Below the pieces are notes generated by a model, which saw only the letters and a list, made by a program, of their open reading frames with translations, was not told the DNA's origin and searched no databases. From NCBI GenBank assembly GCA_033239525.1, contig BSYO01000009.1:17195299-17259298 (forward strand): a stretch of 64,000 bases of DNA, read 5' to 3'. The translations under genes and the position numbers were made by a program. Shown in pieces: positions 36,000-45,866 of this stretch (positions within the stretch are counted from its first letter, which is position 1; the number at the start of each line of letters is the position of its first letter). The stretch is from Nepenthes gracilis (Eukaryota; Streptophyta; Magnoliopsida; Caryophyllales; Nepenthaceae).

Positions 36000-37703
36000 T
36001 TATCCACAATCTTTGGAGGCATAGATTTCGGGTCGGATTATCTGCTGCAGCAGGAAACACTTACCACATTGTGCTCTCACCCTTTATCGACCTCGATTTC
36101 ATTCTTGCAATCTGTGGAGTGCCTTTTTTCCTTTCTAGTGTTGATCATAAGCCGCTTTCTATTTGATTGATGCAGGAAAATGATATACTTTTGGCTTGTT
36201 GATTGATATGTAACTGCCTCTTTCTCTTGGCTGTTTTTTCTATGTCAGTAACTACTGTGGCTTCTGCTTTAGGATTCCAGTGTCGCCTGGTGATATGGGG
36301 TTATGCTATTTTTTTAAAAAAATAAATATATATTAGGCTCATTTATTCTCTCAATAATTGAGATTTATTTTAAAATTGATGAAAAGCAGAGATTAAAATA
36401 ATATTCTAATATGTTATTTTAATCTTAATCTTTTATATAATGGAGATATATTTGAATTATTAGGTTTATAAATGAGCCTAATATTTCAAATGACTATAAC
36501 ATGCCATGATGTTATTTATAAATTTAATATCTAGAATATTTATATTCTTATCTGATACTTAAAATTTTTTTAATAAAAAAACTTATTTAATAAATTTATA
36601 ATTTATTATATGAATTTTATACGTTTAAATTATAAAAATGATTTTTTTATATTATGTGATATTTTTAGTCCTTTTTATTAACAGTAGAATAAAAATAACA
36701 TATTTTTTATTTTTGGGTTAGAGTTTTGTTACGGTGTTCTCAGATATTAATTTTTTTTTATTGTTTTAAAGTTAAGATTATTTTAAAAGTAATGGATGAT
36801 GAATACTAAGTATTTTAACTTAATTTTTAAATCTTAGGCTTTGATATTATATTAATAATTTTGACCGCTAAAATTATCTGATTTTTTATATTTGAAAATA
36901 TTGTACACCAAAATTCATTGGGTTTATGTTTTTTTTAATTTTTTAATATTAATATTTATTAAATATAAAAATTAAAAATTAAAAAAATATTAATAAGTTA
37001 TTTCAACCTTGATCGGGTCCAACACGCCCCTGCTTTAGGCGCCGCGTGGGTGTTTGAGTGAATGCGAAGCAAGCATGGACGCTGGTAAGAGAATAAAATA
37101 GGAATCAACTTCGGCTTGGCGTGTCCGCTACGCAACCCCCCATCTTTTGAAATATGATGCATGAACGACATTATGATGCATTGAATCAATGTGTTTTAAA
37201 AAAAATAAATAAAAATTAATATTAATTTAATATTTTAATAATATATTTTAGCTATTATTATTATTTATTAATCAATTTAATTATTAAAATAATATGAAAT
37301 TGTCGTTCATAAAATCTCCCTCACGTGGATGCTTCGGTCACCGCATAAAATAGCCTGGCACATGTCCTCTTCTCTCCAACGTGGGCCTTTCGCGGACCGA
37401 AAGTGAGAAATTCTACATGTTATTTTATTTTATTTATTTATTATTAACAAATATATATAACTAATTTAATTAACTACTAAATTATTAAAAAATAATATTT
37501 ATAAATTTAACTATTTACCCACTTGCATTAAAAATATCAAAATCGATGTAGGGAGAGATGAGAGACAAAAAATTTGAAATAAAGTAAGATTCATATCTGC
37601 TTGTGACAATTTCAGTGCCAACAAGTGTACAAGTATAAGTGACTACATAAATAATTTTACTTTATTATGAAATATTATACAATAATTTTTTAAAAAAATT
37701 ATA
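36000..37703. other. 3' flank of the sterol reductase gene and AT-rich spacer
   Basis: The 3' UTR probably covers the first few hundred bases. Beyond about 36,300 the DNA is very AT-rich, apart from a MITE (36,333-36,481) and two GC-richer patches at 37,010-37,145 and 37,320-37,400. Neither patch holds an ORF I can assign. Confidence 0.4.
36333..36481. mobile_element. 149-bp MITE with TA target duplication
   Basis: Perfect 14-bp terminal inverted repeats, ttaggctcatttat and ataaatgagcctaa, flanked by TA on both sides (36,331-36,332 and 36,482-36,483). AT-rich and non-coding. The TA duplication fits a Tc1/mariner (Stowaway-like) origin, although the terminal sequence is not the classic Stowaway one. 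Confidence 0.65.
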
Positions 37704-37985
37704 TGATGCGTTTAGATTTAAATTTTAAATAAATTCGGGTTGAGTTGTCCGTTGGATTCCAATTTCGTTAACTGAATTTTGGATCATATACACCACAATT
37801 TCAAATAAGAGGTAAGGTGACGGTAAGATTTGATTCTACCAAAAATACTCCGTCTCTCAAACCAATAATCAGCCTTTTGCGGATAGAAGGTGAATGTAAA
37901 AAAATGTAGAAATAAATATGGGGAGTGTGTTTATAGATGTAGATAGAAGTGCACTTGTAGGGAGAGCGACTTTTTCCTCCCGATG
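37704..37985 (-). repeat. Inverted LTR end fragment of element 2
   Basis: Its reverse complement runs in parallel with 40,720-40,996. Shared words include gtgcact, ataaacacac, atttatttctacatttt, ttgtggtgt and aaattttaaa. It lacks the U3 half of the LTR. The minus-strand antisense ORF reads straight into it. Confidence 0.7.
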
Positions 37986-39400
37986 CTTTTGGACTTGGGC
38001 TCTCAGCATGCTCATCTCCTTCTCTAACTTGAAAATCTCTTCTTTCTGATTTTCGATCACTGCGTGCCACTGGTGTAGTCCCTTACTCATAGCTCCCAAT
38101 ATCTTGTCTTCCTACAAGAAGTCAAAGAAGTTAGGTAAAAATGGTAAAGGAAGAAGAAAATGAGAGTTTTAAAAAATTACCGAAAATACTCTTTGTTGCC
38201 TTGCTGATCTGCCCTGCGACCCTGGGCTTGGTGGCGGAGGACCTGGAGCGACAGTCTCCTGTGCCAACTCCGCGTTGATATCAACCGCCTAAAAAAACTC
38301 TTCGGTGGCTTGCTCTCCTGGCGTCACAAACAGCTCCACAGTAGATTCCTTCGGTTCAACTTGCAGCTCAACAACTGGCTCCAAACTAGCGGCTCTAGGC
38401 AGTGGCTCTACTGGCACGGCTTGCGCCAACAAGTCCTCTGGCTGCAATAGCGCAGTGATAGCGCCTCTTGTGGTGGCTTGCACAATGGCTTCAAAATCCT
38501 CCACAGAAGCCTCTACTCCGGAGCGCTCTCTGATTCCAGCGAGCCATCCGACCATTCTGTAGTTCGGCTCCGTAGAGGATGAAGAAAAAAGCTCTATCGT
38601 TGCAGCCCTCTTCTGTCATGGACTGCTAGGAGCGTCATCGGTGGAGAGAGCGCCGGCCTCGCCGATGGTGGAGAGAGCGCCGGCCTCGCCGATGGTGAGA
38701 GAGTCAACCTTCCTCTTGCGATGTGACATTGCCGGTGGAGGTCTAACCTTTTGAATCGGTGAAGGAGGACCCCGACGAGCATTCCTAACTTTCTCTCTGG
38801 AAACCAGGTGATCCTTCCTAAACTCGGAGAAATGCTCCCTCACCAGTTACAACAGTGGCTCCACAGCTCCTACCTCTTCCTTTGTTGGCTTCCCGGTGAA
38901 GCTATCAGGAACCTTGCCCTAATCCTGGGACAAGGGCTAGGAATCAGTAACGTGAACAAAGAAGAAACGATCATTCCAATTGTTGAGAGAGTTATATATA
39001 GCGCTGCTGATGTGTAACTTCCTAGGAGAAAAGGAGATCCAATCCCCACTCTGGGTGAACCGGAATATTACCCTGACAGCCTCCACCGTCAGCATCTGTG
39101 AATGGTGATGGAGGAATATACATAACGAGCAAAGATATCATACGACATTTGCATGAAACCATACGATAGAAACTCTAAGTATCGTGAAGATAGCAAGCAG
39201 TTCCTCTGATACAAGGAGATGAAACCCACTTCTCAGATGAACCTTATATACAGCAATGTATCTCGTAGGAGGAAAGCTGGTCCTGTCCTGCTCCTTAGAC
39301 ATCGTGAATACATTCTGCGATAGGATGTTAAATTTAATGTACAACTCTCTCACCTCACCAGTGGAAATGATTGAGGTAATTTTAAAACGGAGGGAGCCAT
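37869..39400 (-). pseudogene. Antisense extra gene of gypsy element 2, degraded
   Basis: The minus-strand ATG at 39,400 gives MAPSVLK, matching the start of copy 1. After a frame change it reads GEVRELYIKFN ... YIAVYKVHLRSGFHLLVSEE, parallel to copy 3. Further along, HFSEFRKDHLVSREKVRNA and PPSPIQKVRPPPAM match copy 3 (HISDFRRDFLVSR, PPSPLQKLKAPPPAM). A phase-0 intron at 38,112-38,180 (ttttcg/gtaatt ... cttgtag) precedes a coiled coil, IFKLEKEMSMLRAQVQ. Stops include those near 38,290 and 38,625. The last codons run into the inverted LTR fragment, so the natural C-terminus is lost. Confidence 0.7.
38641..38694. repeat. Exact 27-bp tandem duplication inside antisense gene 2
   Basis: Two identical 27-base units (38,641-38,667 and 38,668-38,694). 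On the minus strand they encode a nine-residue repeat, IGEAGALST. The exact identity suggests a recent slippage event. Confidence 0.9.
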
Positions 39401-39629
39401 GAAAGTAGAAGTAAGAAGAGAGACAATGACTTAAAATATTTGAGAATGAAAGCATGAGAAATTTAAACTGATGCATGGCTTTTATAAAGCCCATAACCAT
39501 TGGAGTAAGGCAGCGTATTGAAAAGGTGCACCCATCATTACGGACATATGTCAGTTTTTGAAAAGGGCGCAGTCGAATCAGATCTTCTAGTGAATTAATT
39601 ACCGGGATTATAAATTCATTGCATGATGA

Positions 39630-39635
39630 CACGTG
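39630..39635. promoter_or_regulatory. G-box/ABRE-like site upstream of antisense gene 2
   Basis: gacacgtggc contains CACGTG and matches the ACACGTGGC form of abscisic-acid response elements. It lies 230 bases upstream of the ATG at 39,400. Function is inferred from position and from the other two copies. Confidence 0.5.
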
Positions 39636-39725
39636 GCAAACTTTTTAGTCCGGCGGCATAATAATGCGTTGATTCAGTTCACACCACATCTCCGGATTTT
39701 GATGAGGAGGTCGATAAATCCAGAA

Positions 39726-39899
39726 AATTCTTCTTCCGGCTCAATTCTCCGGATTCTTACCATGATGGTCAACGAATTCAGTCAATTCTCCTTCCGGCTC
39801 AATTCTCTGGATTCTGATTAGGATGGTTAACGAATTTAGTCAATATTTTTCCAACTTTGTTCTCCAAATCTTGACGTTACGGTCAATAGTCACAAGCAA
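39726..39899. repeat. 58-bp tandem repeats between antisense gene 2 and the 3' LTR
   Basis: Units start at 39,726, 39,784 and 39,842. The first two share ccttccggctcaattct, gattct and atggtcaacgaatt. The third is more diverged. Each unit carries a ggtcaa/ggttaa word, the reverse of a TTGACC W-box core. They lie next to the antisense gene's own upstream region. Confidence 0.8.
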
Positions 39900-40001
39900 T
39901 GCGGTTAATAGAGTAAGAGCCACTGCTAGTTTCATTATCAAACTATCTCATTATGAACATGTTGGAAGCTGGAGTCCCAAATTACAAGTATGGGGGGCTA
40001 G

Positions 40002-40996
40002 TGATGGGAACGCTAATAGTAAGCGGTCCCACAAGAGGAAACGACTCAAATCTAGCAGCGGCCTATTTCTATCTGGATGGTCAACGTGACCGTTGACTGG
40101 CGGAGTGACAAGTGGACTGGTAGTGGCTCAAGATCAACGAAAGCTCATCTAAGCTCAAGATGGTCAATGATGTCGTTAACTGGAGAAGTGGCAAGTGGGC
40201 CGGCAACGACTCAGGATGAACGCAGCCCATGCGTAAAGTGGCCCATGCGTTTATCATTTAGTCGCAACGGTTGTCTATCCTAATTTATCGCATCTCCAAG
40301 AAGGTAATCTTCACCGTAACGATAACCTCCAGAATCAAAGTACATCTCGGGAGGAAGGAGTCGGGATTCACGCGCAATTTATAGAAAACCCTAACGATTA
40401 CCATGCGCAGAAGGAAGGAGATTCACCTCCTTGATCATTACAGCCAAAAATGACGCTTACGCCTACGCAAGAAAAGCAATGATCTCTCATAGAAGGCGGA
40501 CATCCAGCCTTACGGTATAAGGAAGGTAGTAAAGGAGCCATGACTATTAAAGGCCATGGAAACTCCCTCCAAAGGCAACGCTTTCTCTTGCTGACAAAAG
40601 CCTCGAGCAAACTCTAACTCTGAGAAGCTCTCTAACTCTCTTGAACATTCTAACTCTCTTTCTCTCTGCTACTAGTTCATTGCAAACTCAGTATTTAGAA
40701 AAACTACTCCTCACGAGTAACAACAATAAAGTCACTCTTCCTGCGAGTGCACTCCCACCAACATCCATAAACACACCCATTACATTTATTTCTACATTTT
40801 CTGCATCCACATTTTATCCACAGAAAGTTGATTACTGATTTGAATGTCAGAATATTTTCGGTGGGATTTGATCCCATCATCACCTGACCTCTTATTTTAA
40901 GTTGTGGTGTGTAAGATCCGAGGCTTAGTGACGAAATAAAAATTTAATGGATAATTCGACTCAAATTTGTTTAAAATTTAGATTCAGGACGTATCA
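40002..40996 (+). repeat. 3' LTR of gypsy element 2
   Basis: Starts TGATGGG just after the purine-rich tatggggggctag and ends CGTATCA. Length 995 bp, close to the 968 bp of the element 3 LTR. A TATA-like tttatagaaaaccct lies at about 40,378. The last ~90 bases align with the start of the element 3 LTR read in reverse. Confidence 0.7.
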
Positions 40997-42888
40997 CTAT
41001 AATATTCCAAAACATATTTTTTTGTTAAGAAGATTTATATTGTTAGCCAGAAATTTAAAATATTATAGTTAAATATATAATATGACTTTGATTCATATTA
41101 CTGCGTGCATGAGCTTACCTGATCTTACTCGGTGTGTGGCTTCTTGTCGGAGTTTGTTTTTATCCTACAATGTGTAAGATTCTTCATTATTGAAAAAAAA
41201 AATTATAATATATGTCAAGTAATTGATCTAATTTTATTATGTTTGGTAGTAACTAATAAATTTTTATTGATATAATCAAAAAATCTTACTTTATAATATA
41301 TTAATGAAAATAATTAATTAGCTCTAAAGTATATTATTATAAACTCATAATTATAAAAAAATATTTTCAAGTTAGTTTTATATTTTTTAGATATTTTTAA
41401 ATACTATAATGTTTTATGTCAAATTAAATAATTAGTTTAAAAATAATTAAAAAATAATTATTTAATATTATTTTAAAAATCTAAAATAATAATAATAACT
41501 GAAAATAACTAACACGAGTTGTAGCTGTCACATCTTATTTCCCAAAAAAGTGAAAAACTGTCTACACTTGAGAACCTAGTCGTACATGTCTTTCTTTTCT
41601 TTTCTTTTTTTAAAAATAATATTTATATTTTAAACCTATAACTATTTTAATAAATATATATTTATATTAAAAATAATTATTTTTATAATTTAAATATTAA
41701 TTTATAAATATTTTTTTATTATTTAATATTTAACTGACAATAAAAATTTATATTTTTAGATCAAATGTCACAGTGCTAACCATAATTTTTTATAAAATTT
41801 TATATTTATATATCAAATTTATCTAACTTTAATTGTAGGGTCATATTTTAATTTTGGGCTAATGCTTTATAATATTTTTTTTTATATGATTTATATCAAG
41901 GATGTGATATTTGTGACATAATTAATTAATTTTAAAAATTTTATTGACATTTATCAGATGCTATATTATAAAGGTGTTTTTCAAATTTAATAACAGTATT
42001 CACAGCTTAAAATATAAAATCTGATAAATAAATATCAAATTTAATAAAATTTGGTAAATATTCACAGCATAGTAAAATCTTGCCTAATAATAAATGTCCC
42101 GGCTACAAATTTAATATAAGTTATTAAAATTTTCTCATATTTTAAGTTAATTTTAATAGTTAAAATTAAAATTTAATATATAAATAAATATTTAAAATAG
42201 ATTAAAATCTTGTTTTAATTAATAAAATTGTGGAATCGTTAAAACTTATACATTTTATTTCAAAATGAATTTAAAAAAATAATAATTGAGATTTTTTATT
42301 TGAAAACATCACTATAAAGCATAATAATTTATAATATATTTTAATTTAGATATTAAATTATATTAAATAGAAAATATGAATTATTAATTTGTTCTAGCAG
42401 TAATGTTTTTATAAATTCATTTTAATGGATAAAAAATCCACCACGACGCGCCTGTCGTCAGTCAACGTCGTAAGCTGTTCAGCACTGGCTCTGGGTACGG
42501 ACAGGTCCGTGAAAACGTTGCGTATCTTAACTCCATTGTAATTGATGGGGAGTTATACAGTGTATAAATAAATTATTTCATGGTCATGCTAATAATATTG
42601 ATTAGATTTAATAAACCATCCATGCCAATCAAAAACCATGTAGAAAATAATTAAAATAATTCACCAAAAAAAAATCAAAATAGGCAAATTAAATTGGTGG
42701 TAAATTCAACCGCTACTATCGAAAAAAGTTAAAAAATGATTATGGTGAAACAGGTTAGCTGATAGGAGATTTGATATATCATTACAATATTAAAAAAATA
42801 TATATATTTCATATTATAGTCTAATAAATAAGATATTATATTATTATTTTTGTTAATGTTTTTAAAAAATATATAAATTTAGATTTTA
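40997..42888. other. AT-rich intergenic DNA with one GC-rich island
   Basis: Mostly AT-rich with no ORF. A sharp GC-richer island at about 42,435-42,550 (ccaccacgacgcgcctgtcg and following) stands out, but I cannot assign it. It may be a relic of a gene or LTR. Confidence 0.35.
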
Positions 42889-43280
42889 TATGTACTTAAA
42901 ATATGGATTTGGCCCAAAAATTATTAGATCATATTTTTAAATCTTTTAATTTAAATTTTACACGCCATAAATTAGAATGAGAACTCTAGAAAAATTAGGA
43001 CTCTCTCATAGGATTATTCTCCAACATTCATGTTAGCATTAAGCACTTAACAAATGAGTTAAGAGGGGGAGAGAGTGTGTGTAGAGATGGGAGGATTGGA
43101 GGACTAGGCTCCAGATTGCATTAAATAGAGGTTGAGTGTTGCGAGGTCTAAGATTTTAATTGTAAACAGATAAGTGATCATGATGCTCTCCCCTATTTCT
43201 TAGGAGCCCCTCTTTACATGATAAGGGAGTCGCTATTTATAATGACGCTTGCCTTTGTGATGGTTTTCACTTTGAGCAAA
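42889..43280. repeat. Direct repeat, left copy (possible TRIM or small LTR)
   Basis: Parallel to 43,746-44,165. Shared words include aattagaatgagaa, aacaaatgagttaaga, atgggaggattgga, attgagtgttg and tttacatgat. Non-coding. The offset between copies is about 860 bases, leaving roughly 465 bases between them. Confidence 0.6.
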
Positions 43281-43745
43281 TCACATCTTTTTTGAGTTTT
43301 CTCATTGCCACTAAAGTTTAAATGACAATTGAGGCTCGAAGGGGTAGGGCAATAGGGGGCCTCGCAAACTATCGGCAACTTTGGTTTGATCTGTATCATC
43401 TTAGAGGCAATTTTCTTATCTTTTAATTTTCTATTTGAAGTCAATACTTAAGATGAGAGAAGCCCAATCCAACGAGGTTGGTCTCCAAATTTGTCCTAGA
43501 GAAATTTGAACATCCATGATGTATCCTGAATTTTGGTAGCTAACACTGCGATATTCAAGGCTACCAAAGAATAGGTGCTTAATTGGTTACTATAATTTGG
43601 GCTAATGTCATGAGCAGGAGGGTCCCTTAGACTGACCATTTGCTTTAGTGTTCACCATGTCAAGTGATTTGAAGGATTTCATTGGCATGCTCTTTTTAAA
43701 TGAGGAATAAGTTTGATTAATTTGTTTTCATGAACGACGCTAGTG

Positions 43746-44165
43746 ATGTGTACCTGACACTCAAATTCAACTATAAAATTTTTAGATTAGATTCTTAAAT
43801 ATTTTAACTCAAATCTTACACGTTATAAATTAAAATGAGAATTTCAGATGTACTAGGAGTTGCCCATTCGATTATTAATCAATATTGAGCATCTAACAAA
43901 TGAGTTAAGAAAGAGAGAAATAGATAGAGTGAAAGAGAAAGTGTGCACGCGTAGAAATGGGAGGATTGGAGAACTAGACGCTGAATCTCTTTAAATGAAA
44001 ATTGAGTGTTGTGAGGCCCTAAGATTTTGATTGTCAAATGGATTAATGAATGATCAAAGCGCCATCATTTACTTTGTTACTTAAGAGTTCTTCTTTACAT
44101 GATGTGATAGTCGCTATTTTATAACATTCCTTGTTTTGGTAATGGTTTTCACTTTAAATGATTTT
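43746..44165. repeat. Direct repeat, right copy (possible TRIM or small LTR)
   Basis: Second copy of the 42,889-43,280 repeat. The pair with a short unique middle (43,281-43,745) has the layout of a miniature LTR retrotransposon. I found no clear primer-binding site or target duplication, so a plain duplication is also possible. Confidence 0.55.
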
Positions 44166-45059
44166 TTGTCTACAACCCAAGCATTGTGTTGACACTTGCT
44201 TATCCTGGCCAACAACCATATCACAAGTCCCAAATTATAAGAGGATATTGATCGTATAAGGTACCAATGACCATGGGCATTGGAGCTACAGTTGTAAGGG
44301 GTAAAATGTAAATTTATGGTATAAGCAATTACTATAATATATGATTATTTTATGTTTAATTAATATATAAATCTAAAAGTAGTTGTATAGGGTGTTATAG
44401 CATAATTTATATTTTATTCGATGTTAATGGAAAGGAGCAACTATGCAAATATCATCAAGAAAAATCTAACTTTTATTTAAATTTATTTTATGAAATTAGT
44501 TTTATATTCATTTCAAAAGGTTTGAAATAGTTTTCATAAGAGGTAAAATAAAAAATAATTTTCAAACTTAATTTTTAAAAATTATATACATTCATACTTT
44601 AGAATAAATGTAAGAACACCCTTTTTTTATTATTTTTTTATAAATATTAATTTTAATTTATTAAATTAGATAAATATAATATAATATAATATATTTAAAT
44701 TAAAATTATATTTATTTAATTTAATAAAGTAAAATAAATTTATAAAATATTATCTAAAAATCATTTGCCCTTTAGCTATTGCGGTCACGGTAAGGCGTCA
44801 CCAGCTTGCGGTCACCTTATCGTTGCCCGAGACGGGGTTCTCCGTCAGCAGAACAAACACGAAGCGGATAAGATTCTTCTTTTGATTGGACGGAAGATCA
44901 CGTGGTACGACCAGCAACAGCAGTTTGACAAGGCCAAACGAAAACGGTTTTGACATTTTAAAATTTATTTTTATTTTTGTTCTATTTTTAAAAAAATAGT
45001 TTTGATGAGGCTTATAAGCCTATTATAAAATATAATAAGTCACCACAATTTAAAAATTA
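44166..45059. other. AT-rich spacer with one GC-rich 62-codon ORF
   Basis: The spacer is AT-rich except for 44,765-44,953. That ORF starts MPFSYCGHGKASPACGH and ends DKAKRKRF. Its base composition is very unlike the surroundings, so it may be an exon remnant or captured gene piece. No family recognised. The copia element begins right after this spacer. Confidence 0.35.
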
Positions 45060-45849
45060 TGTTGGCCAAAAATGGGACGGTCTATCGTCACAAGCACAAA
45101 GAGATCGAAGAAAAGGAATGAAAGAATAATGACAACCGATATTTACGTGGAAAATCCTTATGAATTAAGGAAAAAATCACAGGACGTTAAGTCCGTAAAA
45201 TTATATTATGTATGAAATATAGATTACAAAAACAGTAAGGCGAAAATGCTCACACACTCACAGTTGGGCTTTCTTCCTCTCATCTGTTTTCTTTTTACTC
45301 TCACACACTCTTACACTCTGCTCTCTTTTTTTTTACTTACAACAACTTTTCTACACCACACCATGTACACTCACATATATATATATATACAAGGATATAC
45401 AAAGGTCTTGGCAGTAGCTGGAGCAGCACGCTGCCCTCCATGATTGGTGCACGGTCCCCAAGAAGTATGTAAAAGAACATCAGCAGGTGGCGCATGCCTG
45501 CAGCAGCAATAGATCTGCAGTTTTTGAGTTTCCAAGGTTACTTAAATAGGCAGGTCAACCAACTCCGTTTGACGCAGCGTCGGGTGTTCTCGTGTTGCTT
45601 AATGGGGCCAACAATGTCGATGTCCAACATCGCATTAACATCATCCCATCCCATTCAGAATGGTAAACATTATGTTGACCGTCTTCATAGTTGTCCTGAG
45701 AGTCCTCAGTAGAAACGGTCAACTTGAACCTTCAGACGGTTAACTGAGTTGACCGTCCATTGACTGTCCATTTGGTCAACGTCCCGTTAGCCGCCCATCT
45801 GGTCAACGTCCCGTTGACCGAAACTTCTTTACGGGAGAGATTTCCAACA
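45060..45849 (-). repeat. 3' LTR of the copia element (full length, 790 bp)
   Basis: Starts TGTTGGCC and ends CCAACA on the plus strand, so the termini are inverted. The first ~370 bases match the 5' LTR at 49,884-50,260 closely. It contains (TA)n near 45,378 and a W-box cluster at 45,675-45,819. Confidence 0.88.
45675..45819. promoter_or_regulatory. W-box (TTGAC[CT]) cluster in the copia U3
   Basis: Seven W-box cores on either strand lie within 145 bases, at 45,675, 45,717, 45,749, 45,760, 45,774, 45,801 and 45,814. W-boxes bind WRKY factors. The cluster is at the upstream end of the LTR (the element is on the minus strand), where a promoter would be controlled. Part of it is a 27-bp near-duplication of tggtcaacgtcccgtt. 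Confidence 0.7.
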
Positions 45850-45866
45850 AACTTTCCCTCTCGATC
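45850..45866 (-). other. Polypurine tract of the copia element
   Basis: On the minus strand gatcgagagggaaagtt lies directly before the LTR start TGTTGG. This is the expected place and composition of a plus-strand primer. Confidence 0.75.

Larger units (their letters stand above)
37704..40996 (+). mobile_element. Gypsy Tat-type element 2 with inverted LTR ends
   Basis: Right part: antisense gene (minus), 58-bp tandem repeats, polypurine-like tatggggggctag and a 995-bp LTR (40,002-40,996). Left part: 37,704-37,985 is the reverse complement of the last ~275 bases of that LTR (40,720-40,996). The unit therefore starts TGATGCG and ends CGTATCA. The bases flanking it are ttata (37,699-37,703) and ctata (40,997-41,001), a near target duplication. 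No gag or pol is present. A deleted and rearranged element is the safest reading. Confidence 0.65.

Noticed and set aside
37704..40996. DNA transposon with the PF04195-like protein as transposase and ~280-bp inverted ends
   Set aside because: The right end is a full LTR with a preceding polypurine tract, and the same gene sits beside gypsy pol in elements 1 and 3. The family's 'transposase' name is historical.
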